A stretch of DNA of 64,000 nucleotides from Bacteroidota bacterium (GTDB lineage: Bacteria; Bacteroidota; Bacteroidia; Bacteroidales; UBA10428): contig QKEH01000008.1 of NCBI GenBank assembly GCA_003252385.1, forward strand, positions 111,166 through 175,165. Direction: 5' to 3'. Every line of letters starts with the position of its first letter. The stretch's first letter is position 1. The notes below the pieces were generated by a model. It did no database searches and was not told where the DNA came from. It saw only the letters and a list, made by a program, of their open reading frames with translations. Both the position numbers and the translations under genes were made by a program. This document shows positions 40,056 to 50,220 of the stretch, in pieces.

Positions 40056-40097
40056 ACCTCCGGCTGAATGCGACAACATTCAGCCAGGCGCAAACGA

Positions 40098-40140
40098 ACA
40101 AAGGGGAGCCTGCCTGCGGCAGGCTCCCCTTTGTGTTTTT
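40098..40140 (+). terminator. strong intrinsic terminator of the GH86-like gene
   Basis: Perfect 16-bp stem ACAAAGGGGAGCCTGC - CTGCG - GCAGGCTCCCCTTTGT followed by GTTTTT. Confidence 0.9.
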
Positions 40141-40376
40141 TAAGGGAATCTCCATCGCCAAACGAAATCGTTATGCTATGCGGAAAGTACGCTGCAATAA
40201 TCAGTGCGATTTGCGCTCCGCATGATAGTTCAGTCCTCCATCCCCCTAATGAACAACCAGGATCGCTAAATGAAAGCAAACGGCTCTGGTTTTTATACTC
40301 CTATGGTGCATGTGTTCCGATATAGACAAAAACACAACGCTGGCATGAGATTTTGCTTGCTGCCTTCGTCGCACAC

Positions 40377-42803
40377 TTATTCGTAACATAAACTTTCCAC
40401 CGGGTTTTTCGTGGCGGCTTTCCACGATTGAAAGCTTACTGCCAGAATTGCAATTATCGACACCATCAATCCGGCAGCGACAAATATCCATGAACGAATT
40501 GTAATGTGATAGGCATAGTGCTGCAACCAGCCCGACATAATATACCAGGCTACGGGGCATGCTAAAATCCAAGCTATCAGAATCCATTTAATAAAACGAC
40601 TGTTTACCAATACTAGCAGTTCTCGTACATTTGCACCATTTGTTTTTCGTATACCGATTTCTCTGGTTCGATGAATTAATATAACAGATGAAAAACCCCA
40701 TAGGCCAATACCCGAAATTACCAAGCACAGTATAGAAAACAGATTCAACAGGCGATTAATTAAAATATCTTTTTGATAAGCTTTTTGATATACCTCCGAT
40801 AAAAAACGATACTCAAAAGGGTAGTTTGGAAATACAGTTTTCCAGGATGCCTCAAGTTCCTTAATTTGCTCCGTTCTAACACCAGGAGTCAACTTCACTA
40901 AGCTGGTGCCCTGCCAAATAGGTTTCTGAAAATAGACTGTTGGCTGAATAGGGTGATACAGCGATGCCGAGTTAAAGTCCTTAACTACACCAACCACTGT
41001 TCCACCATGTATGATCCCCTCGAAAATTGGTTGAACGGTAAAATCGATCCCGATAACATCGACAGGTTTCTTAAAACCTAATTTTCGAACGGCCGATTCA
41101 TTTAAAACATATTCCTCATACTTTTGTCCGGATATATAAGTTTTCATGGTTCGCCCTGCCATTATTGGAATATTGAAAAGATCGAAGAACGTTTCATCAG
41201 TTGGTTCTATGGTGAGGGTAAAGTCCGTAAAGCCACCGGGAATAGCTGAAGTTTTAACCCGCCTGGCGTCTTTATTCAGGTACGAAGGTTCCGATAACAC
41301 CGCCGCATACGCCTCAACCTGTGAATTGGACCGAAGCACATTTCCGAGTAATTGTACCTTTTCTTCTTCGCTCCAAAAATTTCGGTACAGTACCAGTATA
41401 TTATCTGCTTTGCCTCCCAGGTTTTTACTGAACATAAATTGATTCTGCCCTCTTACAACCAGACTGGCAACAATTACAAAAATGGCCAAACTGAACTGTA
41501 AAATAATCAGCGGGGTACTAAATCCTCCTGATTTACTCAACAATGCCCGCGATACGGAATTGTTTCGATGAGTTCCAACAACCACCAAATTCTTTAGCAG
41601 TTGATAGGGCAGAATTCCCGTAATGCTGATAAGTACCCACAATATACCGCCCACTATGACCAAACGATTAAACAGTGCTCCTTTATTTTCAAGCGGTATA
41701 ACCAAACCTGTTCGATGTATCAGCACCACTGCCGGATAAATGCAAACTAAAGCCAGACTTATGGCCATAAGTCCTATTACTGTCGACTCCATAAAAGCAA
41801 TAATCAGGTTATGACGGTGTTTTGCCCCAACGAGTTGATTCATCCGAAAACTCACACGGCGTTTTTCGAATAAAACGGTTTGCAGGTTGATGTAGTTGAT
41901 AAGTGCCAATAAAAACAAACCGATAACAATTGAGCTAAACATATAAGTATGCCTGATGTCGCCATTGGGTTCAATTTCACGCTCAATATTCGATTTCAAA
42001 TGAATATCCGTTAAAGGCATGAAATGAATTCCCGTAAGATTCGCTTTTTGATCGGCTGGAACATAGGTTTCAATAAATTCGGGAAGCTTAGTACGTAATC
42101 GGTCAATATCAGCCCCTTGTTTTAAAAGAACATACGTATAGGCCCACTCCATCTTATTCATTCCAACAGGTTCATGGTACGAAACCAGAAAATTCGCATG
42201 AAAATGCGAAGCAAATGGCATGTCCTTATATACTCCGGTTACTGTGTATACTGCTCCTGTGTCGATATACTCCCCATCGAGTTTCAGTGTTTTGCCTAAA
42301 GGAGATTCATTTCCAAAGTACTTGCTACATATACTTTGGGACAGCGCAATGGTATGCGGGTTTTTAAGAGCCTCCCTGCCGTTTCCCAATACAAAATGAA
42401 AATCGAACACATCGAAGAAATTGGGCTTAACGGCAAAACCTTCCTCATTATACACCTCATCAGCCACTGTAACAACAGTATTGTGAGTTGGGGCTATTTC
42501 TACAAGTTGTTCCACTTCGGGAAAATATTCGGGCAGTTCGCGACGCCAAATCTGCCAACAACGGGCAAAGTGCCAGTAGTTGTTATCGCCTTGGCGGCCT
42601 GTCTCAATGGTCATCCGATAAATCCGATCCGATTTGGAATGATAGGTATCATAACTGTACTCATTAAACAACCATGCCGATATCAGCAATATGGTAAGTA
42701 CGGCAAGAAATAGTCCCAGGATGGTTATTAAAGTCGTTTTTCGCTGTTTGATCAAGCTTCGTAACGCTTGCCGGATAAGTTGTTTAAACACAGATTTATT
42801 CAA
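40377..42803 (-). CDS. MacB/FtsX-type ABC transporter permease (1 of 5 in tandem)
   Basis: TREIGIRKTNGANVRELL and SFQSWKAATKNPVESLCYE C-terminus. Confidence 0.92.
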   Translation of the reverse strand: MNKSVFKQLIRQALRSLIKQRKTTLITILGLFLAVLTILLISAWLFNEYSYDTYHSKSDRIYRMTIETGRQGDNNYWHFARCWQIWRRELPEYFPEVEQLVEIAPTHNTVVTVADEVYNEEGFAVKPNFFDVFDFHFVLGNGREALKNPHTIALSQSICSKYFGNESPLGKTLKLDGEYIDTGAVYTVTGVYKDMPFASHFHANFLVSYHEPVGMNKMEWAYTYVLLKQGADIDRLRTKLPEFIETYVPADQKANLTGIHFMPLTDIHLKSNIEREIEPNGDIRHTYMFSSIVIGLFLLALINYINLQTVLFEKRRVSFRMNQLVGAKHRHNLIIAFMESTVIGLMAISLALVCIYPAVVLIHRTGLVIPLENKGALFNRLVIVGGILWVLISITGILPYQLLKNLVVVGTHRNNSVSRALLSKSGGFSTPLIILQFSLAIFVIVASLVVRGQNQFMFSKNLGGKADNILVLYRNFWSEEEKVQLLGNVLRSNSQVEAYAAVLSEPSYLNKDARRVKTSAIPGGFTDFTLTIEPTDETFFDLFNIPIMAGRTMKTYISGQKYEEYVLNESAVRKLGFKKPVDVIGIDFTVQPIFEGIIHGGTVVGVVKDFNSASLYHPIQPTVYFQKPIWQGTSLVKLTPGVRTEQIKELEASWKTVFPNYPFEYRFLSEVYQKAYQKDILINRLLNLFSILCLVISGIGLWGFSSVILIHRTREIGIRKTNGANVRELLVLVNSRFIKWILIAWILACPVAWYIMSGWLQHYAYHITIRSWIFVAAGLMVSIIAILAVSFQSWKAATKNPVESLCYE

Positions 42804-42888
42804 TTAGCAATTTGTATCGGGTAATGAACAATAAAGAAAATACTTTATGTTTACGTACGTCTTTTCAATCATTGCTTGTGGTTAACTC

Positions 42889-45279
42889 TTATTCACTTCG
42901 CAACAGCTTTACCGGATTGGCCCGAGCCGTTTTTATGGTTTGGTACGATATGGTCAATAAAGTTATTGTGCCCAGTAAGATAATTGGAATCAGCCCGAAC
43001 CACCAGGCAATGTGAATACGGATAGCATAATTGGATAACCATTCTAAGGATAACCATATAGCTATGGGCATGGCTGCCACAGATGCAATTAGCATTAAAT
43101 AAATAAAGCTCCTGGAAACGGTATAAAATATGTCCTGAATAGTTGCCCCATTAACTTTTCGAATACTAAATTCCTTCTCGCGTTTAACAACCATGAAATG
43201 GGTAATGCCAAATAAACCCAATGTAGCAAGTATAACTGCTATGAGCGAAAAATAGGTGATTATTTTAGCCTGGTTCACTTCATTGGCATATACTGCGCGG
43301 TAATCATCGGCCAGAAAGAAATACCGGAACGGCAAATCGCCAAATACATTCTCCCATTTTTCCCGGGCTAGTGAAACCATCTTTGATTCTTCATCGCCAG
43401 TATAATGAATTGCAAGGAATCGGTTCTGATTTTCATTAATGGTCAGGATAGGTGGGTAAGGTGTTGCTATTAAATTACTAACCTTAAAATCATTAACCAC
43501 CCCTACAATCTTCAGCTTCTGTTGCGTAAAATCCCGAACAACAATCTGTCCCAATGCATCTTCAGGCGAACTGAAACCTAAATCTTTAACCCCACTTAAA
43601 GCAATAATTGCCGAAGCATTATCGGTACTGTATTCGCGCGATAACTCCCTGCCGGCAATCAACTCCAAACCCATGGTTTGCATAAAATCGTAATCGGTAT
43701 CGTAAATAGAAAAGTAGGGTGTTTTTTGTTCTCCATCCCCTTTGGCAATGATCCAATCGATGTAGGATCCGAAACCGGGAATGGCATTCGAACAGGTAAT
43801 CGAGCCAACCATTGGATCGGCCTTCATTTCATTTTTAAACAATTGTTTCTTTTCGGGAAACGAATTCCAATCGGTATGATTGGTTTCCAATACAAGAATA
43901 TTCTTTGTGCGAATGCCAATATCGGTTTTAATTAACAGTCTCCCCTGATGGTAAAAAACCAAGGTGCCAAAAATTAACACGAACGATATTAGAAACTGAA
44001 AAATGATAAGCCCCTTCCGAAAACGTGAACTACCAGCCGATGGTAAAAATTTCCCCTTCAGGCAAACCACGGGATTCATGTTTGACATAATTATTACCGG
44101 ATATATTACAGACAGTGCCATGCTGGCCATTACAATTAATACTAAAAGAAATATGCTCTTATGAGTAAAAACTGAGAAGCTTATGTAGCTGCCTAATAAA
44201 GAATTTAATACCGGCAGCAGAAACTGACAAACTACCCATGAAATAGCCAAGGCCAAGATCAGAAAAACTGCCGTTTCAATGGTAAACCCTTTTAGTATTC
44301 CAAAACGTTTAATGCCCAGTACCTTTTGTATGCTAACCTGCGATGATCGTTCGAGTGTATGAGCCGATGACAGGTTTATATAATTTACCAAACCAATGAG
44401 CAAAATGAGTATGGCTATTCCTTTAAAAATATTGATCAATTTTTTATTGCCGGCACCTTCTTCGTTGGGCAAAAATCCTCCAAGATGAATGTTGGCAACT
44501 GGCTGCAGAGTGATCTTTTGTATCAAATTCTTTTCGTCGGGCGGCGCATATTTCTTGATAATCTGTTCTAATTTTTGCGCAATTAAATCGGGGTTGCTAC
44601 CGGGAACCACTTTCATGTAATACCTTAAGAAAAACAGATCCCAACGTTCCTCGTAATTCACCTTTAACCACCAGGGACTGTCGAACGATATTAATAGTTC
44701 GGGGTGCAGGGAAGTGTTTTTCGGTAGAACCTTGTATACACCGGTTACTTCCAGTTTTCCCCAAGGAAGTTCAATGATTTTTCCCAAGGGATTATCCTGT
44801 CCAAAGTAACGTTTTGCAGTTGATTCGTCAATAACCACACAAGATGCAGCCTCTAAAGGTTGGCTCTTCTTCTTATTAATAAAATCCAGGTTTAAAATAT
44901 CCATTAAGTTGTGGTCGGCATAATACGCTTGCTGCTCCTCAAAAAAAACATCCTCGTATCGGAAAATTTCATCTTGCGATCGGAAGTAGCGTGCAACACT
45001 TTCAACTTCGGGAATGCTTAATTCGATCTGAGCCTTCAGTGGTGCCGGGAAAGTTATTCCAACCCAGGGCTTTCCATCCGGAGGTATCGATTTGATCCCT
45101 AAACGATAAATTCGCTCAACATTCTGATATGACCTGTCGAAATTCGATTCGTAGGTGGTGTAGGCGCTTAATAAAATAAACCCTGTAAAGCCTATCAATA
45201 AGCTCAGAATATTAACAAACGACGAAAGCTTGTTTCGTTTAAAAAAATTAATGATTTGTCGGAATTGTGAGCTGTGCAT
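42889..45279 (-). CDS. MacB/FtsX-type ABC transporter permease (2 of 5)
   Basis: EKEFSIRKVNGATIQDIF and TARANPVKLLRSE C-terminus. Confidence 0.92.
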   Translation of the reverse strand: MHSSQFRQIINFFKRNKLSSFVNILSLLIGFTGFILLSAYTTYESNFDRSYQNVERIYRLGIKSIPPDGKPWVGITFPAPLKAQIELSIPEVESVARYFRSQDEIFRYEDVFFEEQQAYYADHNLMDILNLDFINKKKSQPLEAASCVVIDESTAKRYFGQDNPLGKIIELPWGKLEVTGVYKVLPKNTSLHPELLISFDSPWWLKVNYEERWDLFFLRYYMKVVPGSNPDLIAQKLEQIIKKYAPPDEKNLIQKITLQPVANIHLGGFLPNEEGAGNKKLINIFKGIAILILLIGLVNYINLSSAHTLERSSQVSIQKVLGIKRFGILKGFTIETAVFLILALAISWVVCQFLLPVLNSLLGSYISFSVFTHKSIFLLVLIVMASMALSVIYPVIIMSNMNPVVCLKGKFLPSAGSSRFRKGLIIFQFLISFVLIFGTLVFYHQGRLLIKTDIGIRTKNILVLETNHTDWNSFPEKKQLFKNEMKADPMVGSITCSNAIPGFGSYIDWIIAKGDGEQKTPYFSIYDTDYDFMQTMGLELIAGRELSREYSTDNASAIIALSGVKDLGFSSPEDALGQIVVRDFTQQKLKIVGVVNDFKVSNLIATPYPPILTINENQNRFLAIHYTGDEESKMVSLAREKWENVFGDLPFRYFFLADDYRAVYANEVNQAKIITYFSLIAVILATLGLFGITHFMVVKREKEFSIRKVNGATIQDIFYTVSRSFIYLMLIASVAAMPIAIWLSLEWLSNYAIRIHIAWWFGLIPIILLGTITLLTISYQTIKTARANPVKLLRSE

Positions 45280-45320
45280 AAGGATTATATGATTAATTTT
45301 TATTGTTTATATATGTTATA

Positions 45321-47684
45321 TTACTCATAGCGCAGTGCTTCCACCGGGTTTTTTGAGGCGGCTTTCCACGATTGTACACTTACGGTAAGCAGGGCAATAA
45401 ATAAAGCCAACCCACCTGCCATAACGAAAATCCATCCACTTAATATGGTTCGATAGGTGAAATGGTCCAACCATTTCGTCATAAAATAATACCCCAACGG
45501 AGCAGCAATCAGGTAGGCCAGGATAACCCACTTAATAAAATCTACAGACAACATCCGCAATATTTCATTCACATGAGCCCCATTCACCTTTCGTATTCCA
45601 ATTTCTTTAATCCGGGTTTGACAAATAAATATTGACATCCCCAGGATCCCCAAAATGGTAATTAATACCGACAGGATACTAAATGCCACAATAAGCCTCA
45701 CTTGTTGGTTTTCCTTTGTATATAAAGTTTTCATTTTATCACCCTGAAAAAAGAAACGAAATGGAACCGAAGGGCTCATGTCATTATAGGCCTTCCGGAT
45801 GTAATCTATTGATTCAGCAATACGATTGGTACTTAATTTTATGGTGATCGACTGTAAAGGTTCATCGGTAGCTGAATACCAAAATGCAAAGGGTTCAATG
45901 GCTTCACGCAAGGAGATATAATTAAAATCTTTAATGACGCCCACAATGGTTCCTTCGCCAATTTTTTGCCCAAGTTTCCATCCGTAACGCTTCATGGCGG
46001 CTTCGTTACAAATCATATTTCCATTTTCTCCCGGGGTATTTTTTAAAAACTGACGACCTTCCAACAAGGTAAAACCCATCATTTCGATATATTTATCGTC
46101 CGTTGCCCAATACCATACATTGCAGTTCTTTCCATCCACGGTAAATACGTGTATTTCCCTCGATGCACCCGGAACCGCCAAAGAATAAGCAAATTGCTGA
46201 ATTAATGGCGATTGTTCCAGTCGTTCATTAAAAGCCTTCTTGTTTTTCTTTAACTCATCGTTCATGTATAGTACCAGCTTGTTTTCTGCATGAAAACCCA
46301 AATCGGCAGTATTCATATATTGCACTTGTTTAATAACCGTTACCGAAGCAACGATCAAGGCAATGGTTGCCACAAACTGGGCAATAGTGAGTATACCCCG
46401 GTAATTAACTTTCGATTTATTTTTAAAGCGATTTATGGACCGAATAGCGTCCCAAGATATACTATACATGGCCGGAAATACACTCAACAACCCGCCCATA
46501 CCCATACAACATACCCCGCATAAAACCAGGAGTCCGCTGCCTCGTTGAAAAGAAAGTTCATAACCTAAAATGGATGCTGAAAAGTAGTGGTTTATCATAT
46601 AGGCCAGTAAAACAGCCGCCACATACGAAACTGTAAACAGCATCAATGCTTTAATTAGGAATACCTGAACTACGTCGGCACGCTTCCCCCCAAGAAGTCG
46701 AGTTATACTGATACTCCTAATTTGTTTCGGGATGGAGGCAGTTGTAAAATTGATATAATTGATGAACGCCACCAATAAAACAAGAATACCAACCCAAAAC
46801 AGCGTATCAACAAATAGTTTATTGTTGGTTGTAAATAACGGGTTCTCCAGAACTTCATCAGTAAAACGCAATTCGCGTAATGGACGGATATGAATCCGGG
46901 GTGATGCCCCTTGGCCTACAAAATTTTGATATTTCGACACCAATGCAGACTCATTATTAATTTTCTCTTCCAGCAACGTTTGTTTAGTTCCCGGCCGTAC
47001 CCGGATAAACTGGGGATAATGAATAATATCCCATTGTTTGAACCCTTCACCAATCCAACCTGTTTTTGGCATGGCAAGTATAATAGGGCACCGTATGACC
47101 GAATTTTCCGGTAAATCGCGATATACCGCTGAAACTGTATACGAACTATTAAAACATTCGAGCGTTTTTCCAATAGGATCATCGCTTCCCCAGGCTTTAC
47201 CGGCGAAACTTTCCGATACTATAGCCACATTGGGGGAATTTAATGGCTTTTCCTTTTTACCCTGTACAATGTTGAATGTAAATATTTCGGTAAGGTTTTC
47301 ATCGCTATACGCATAATCTTCAAATTGTTTCACACTACCCAGGCTGTTGTTCCAGGAAAAAGCAGCTTCGCTCCATTTACCCATGGGCATAAATGTAGTG
47401 GCTAATTCTACCTCCGGAAACTCATCGATCAGTGTTTGTGATGTTGGCCCACTCAGAAAAATCATGTTTTTGTCGTAGCTTGGGAACTTAACCTCCACAC
47501 GATATATATCGTCAAAATGCTTATTGTACCTGTCGTATCGATACTCGTTCCATACATATAGCAGAATAATGCAGCAAGCAGCAAATGAGCAGCTTAAACC
47601 CACAAAGTTGAATACTGTAGCAAACCGGTCCCTTTCTAAGTATTGAACGGCCAATCTTATTTGATGCATTTTAAAATTTTTCAT
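45321..47684 (-). CDS. MacB/FtsX-type ABC transporter permease (3 of 5)
   Basis: IKEIGIRKVNGAHVNEIL and SVQSWKAASKNPVEALRYE C-terminus. Confidence 0.92.
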   Translation of the reverse strand: MKNFKMHQIRLAVQYLERDRFATVFNFVGLSCSFAACCIILLYVWNEYRYDRYNKHFDDIYRVEVKFPSYDKNMIFLSGPTSQTLIDEFPEVELATTFMPMGKWSEAAFSWNNSLGSVKQFEDYAYSDENLTEIFTFNIVQGKKEKPLNSPNVAIVSESFAGKAWGSDDPIGKTLECFNSSYTVSAVYRDLPENSVIRCPIILAMPKTGWIGEGFKQWDIIHYPQFIRVRPGTKQTLLEEKINNESALVSKYQNFVGQGASPRIHIRPLRELRFTDEVLENPLFTTNNKLFVDTLFWVGILVLLVAFINYINFTTASIPKQIRSISITRLLGGKRADVVQVFLIKALMLFTVSYVAAVLLAYMINHYFSASILGYELSFQRGSGLLVLCGVCCMGMGGLLSVFPAMYSISWDAIRSINRFKNKSKVNYRGILTIAQFVATIALIVASVTVIKQVQYMNTADLGFHAENKLVLYMNDELKKNKKAFNERLEQSPLIQQFAYSLAVPGASREIHVFTVDGKNCNVWYWATDDKYIEMMGFTLLEGRQFLKNTPGENGNMICNEAAMKRYGWKLGQKIGEGTIVGVIKDFNYISLREAIEPFAFWYSATDEPLQSITIKLSTNRIAESIDYIRKAYNDMSPSVPFRFFFQGDKMKTLYTKENQQVRLIVAFSILSVLITILGILGMSIFICQTRIKEIGIRKVNGAHVNEILRMLSVDFIKWVILAYLIAAPLGYYFMTKWLDHFTYRTILSGWIFVMAGGLALFIALLTVSVQSWKAASKNPVEALRYE

Positions 47685-47730
47685 GTTCTAAGTTCATGTT
47701 CATGAATATCCGCATGTCATATGTGCATTA

Positions 47731-50118
47731 TTACTCATAGCGTAGTGCCTCCACCGGGTTTTTTGTGGCGGCTTTCCACGATTGATAGCTGACTGTAAGC
47801 AGGGCAATGCATAAGGTTACACAACCTGTTCCTGTAAAAACCCACCAACTCAATGGGGTTCGATAGGCAAAGTTCTCCAGCCAACGATTCATTACAAACC
47901 AGGCTAACGGACTGGCAATTACCAGCGAAATAATCACCCATACCATAAATTGCTTGTTCAACAAGGTCATTACTTCCATTACATGGGCACCATTGACCTT
48001 CCGTACGCCAATTTCCTTAGTCCTACGATCGATGGTAAAAAAACTAACCGCATACAAACCCACACAGGCAATCAGAATGGATATAATGGATAACACCAAC
48101 AATATTTTTTTAGCCCCCTGCTCCTTTACATAGCGTTCAGCTACGATCTCGTCGTTTATGCGCAGGTTAAACGTAAAATTGAAGTTCGAAGCCTCCCATT
48201 CTTTTTTCATCACCTCGCTGAAATCGGCTACCTGCGAGTTGGCTATTTTGATGTATACATTGCCCATGCTATGGCTCTGGCAAATAACCAAAGGCTCAAT
48301 GGGATGATGTAAAGTCCTGAAATTAAAATCATTCACAATGCCAATCACTTTAAAAACCTGACTATTTAAAAGAACCTTTTTATCCAATAGGGAACCTTCA
48401 CCGCTGTATTCCCTGGCAGCTGCCTCATTGAGCAGAACGGCATTATCATCGGATCGAAGTTGTTTATCGAATAAGCGTCCTTCCTTCAGCTTCAACCCAA
48501 AAACTTCAGGAAAATCACCGGAACAACGTAACACGCTGGGATGAAAGAAATTTGCTTCATCCTGTGCCTCAAAATAAGCACCGGACATGCTCAGTTCGGC
48601 TCCAAAATATACATCGGCACTGGCAATTGCCTGCACCACCGGGTAGTTCTTCATTTTTTCCATAAACATAACGCGTTGCAACGAATCAGCTTCCCACATA
48701 TTCGAAATCAGAATATTGTTGGGATCGTAGCCCCGGTCCATATTGGCAAAATAGTTGAGCTGCTTTTGTACCACTACGGTACACAATACAATTAAGCCCG
48801 ACAAAACAAATTGTACCAGAATCAGCCCGCCTTTACGGACCACGCTGGTTCCACCTGCCTGGCCAGCCTGTCCGTTACTGGTCAGCTTACCCTCTACTGA
48901 CATACGTATCGGGATCAGTGTTAGCAACAGATTAATGGTGGCAACTGTTCCAAACAAAAATACAGCGATCAGCATAATTTGCTGTGAAGTAAGCGTTACA
49001 TCTAAACCCAAAAATTGAAAGAATACTTTTCCCGCTATGCAATATACAATTACTGCAAGAGCATAGGATAAGGCAATGAACAGCAAAGTTTCCAGTAAAA
49101 ACTGATGCGTGATATCGCTGCGACGGGCACCAATAGTTTTACGGATTCCCAGTTCTTTTAAACGTGTGGAACCACTGGCAATGGATAAGTTAATGTAATT
49201 GAATGTTGAAATCAGAAATACCAGAATAGCCAGAACAACTGCCCCATACACATAGGTTTTATTCGAGGTTAGCGCCATATCGAATTTATGGTTGCTAAAG
49301 TGAATAGCGCTCAATGGTTCATGCGTGTAATACAGATAGATATCGTCCGAAAACTTTAAATCTGCCAGGTTTTTTGCATTTTTTACATCTCTATCAATAT
49401 CAGAATGCGAAAGCACTAATTTGCTAAGCCTGAAATTAAAATCATCCGGATTGGTAATAGGTTGTGAGGTTTTAAAATACGTATATAAGGACTGTGAATC
49501 CCAGTTTTTGCTTGTTTCCGGATAGTGCTGCAAGCATTGAATGATGCGGATCCGCAGGTGCGAATTGGCAGGCAGATCGTCGAATACTGCATTGATGGTA
49601 TAACGTTCCCCGAATAAGGTTACCGTTTTACCTAAGGCCTGCTCGGCACTTTCAAAAAGTATTTTGGCCATGCTTTTGGCAACTGCTATACTATAACGTG
49701 TTGCCAAAGGAGCATCAATATTGGTGATCACGGGGATATCGAAAAACGCAAAAAAATTGGTGTCGGCAGCTACCAGTTCGCCCAAGGCACTGTTTTGTTC
49801 TTCATTGGTCAGCTGCGACATACCGCGCCCCCAAATACGAACCGTTTCGGCAACCTCGGGTAATTCGCTTCGCATACCCTCAGCCTGCGCCCAACTGGTA
49901 ACCGAATAATCAGCTACCTCGCCATTCATTTTGCCATCCATCAAACAGCGGTAAATACGATAGTAATCGGGAATATTTTTATCAAAACGGGTTTCATAAA
50001 ACACATAGGCTACGGCAAAAAGCATAACCGCTACCGACAGGGTCAAGCCAAAAATCTTAGCAAAGGTCAATACGCCATGTTTGCGAGCGTTGCGGAGGGC
50101 TATTTTGAGTTTTAACAT
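47731..50118 (-). CDS. MacB/FtsX-type ABC transporter permease (4 of 5)
   Basis: TKEIGVRKVNGAHVMEVM and SYQSWKAATKNPVEALRYE C-terminus. Confidence 0.92.
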   Translation of the reverse strand: MLKLKIALRNARKHGVLTFAKIFGLTLSVAVMLFAVAYVFYETRFDKNIPDYYRIYRCLMDGKMNGEVADYSVTSWAQAEGMRSELPEVAETVRIWGRGMSQLTNEEQNSALGELVAADTNFFAFFDIPVITNIDAPLATRYSIAVAKSMAKILFESAEQALGKTVTLFGERYTINAVFDDLPANSHLRIRIIQCLQHYPETSKNWDSQSLYTYFKTSQPITNPDDFNFRLSKLVLSHSDIDRDVKNAKNLADLKFSDDIYLYYTHEPLSAIHFSNHKFDMALTSNKTYVYGAVVLAILVFLISTFNYINLSIASGSTRLKELGIRKTIGARRSDITHQFLLETLLFIALSYALAVIVYCIAGKVFFQFLGLDVTLTSQQIMLIAVFLFGTVATINLLLTLIPIRMSVEGKLTSNGQAGQAGGTSVVRKGGLILVQFVLSGLIVLCTVVVQKQLNYFANMDRGYDPNNILISNMWEADSLQRVMFMEKMKNYPVVQAIASADVYFGAELSMSGAYFEAQDEANFFHPSVLRCSGDFPEVFGLKLKEGRLFDKQLRSDDNAVLLNEAAAREYSGEGSLLDKKVLLNSQVFKVIGIVNDFNFRTLHHPIEPLVICQSHSMGNVYIKIANSQVADFSEVMKKEWEASNFNFTFNLRINDEIVAERYVKEQGAKKILLVLSIISILIACVGLYAVSFFTIDRRTKEIGVRKVNGAHVMEVMTLLNKQFMVWVIISLVIASPLAWFVMNRWLENFAYRTPLSWWVFTGTGCVTLCIALLTVSYQSWKAATKNPVEALRYE

Positions 50119-50154
50119 ATTCAGTTTGTATTAATGATGTATCATCTACTTATA

Positions 50155-50217
50155 ACCCTAAATCCTTTAAAGCAGACTCTTGCACTGCAGCCAAAAGCCT
50201 TTTAAGGGGTTTGGGGT
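50155..50217. repeat. imperfect long inverted repeat between permease genes
   Basis: Left CCCTAAATCCTTTAAAGCAGACTCTTGC resembles the reverse complement of right CCAAAAGCCTTTTAAGGGGTTTGGGG, around a CACTGCAG centre. Confidence 0.5.
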
Positions 50218-50220
50218 GTT

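Noticed and set aside
40098-40134. 16-bp perfect inverted repeat as a mobile-element end
   Set aside because: Short loop and following T-run immediately after a stop codon fit an intrinsic terminator better
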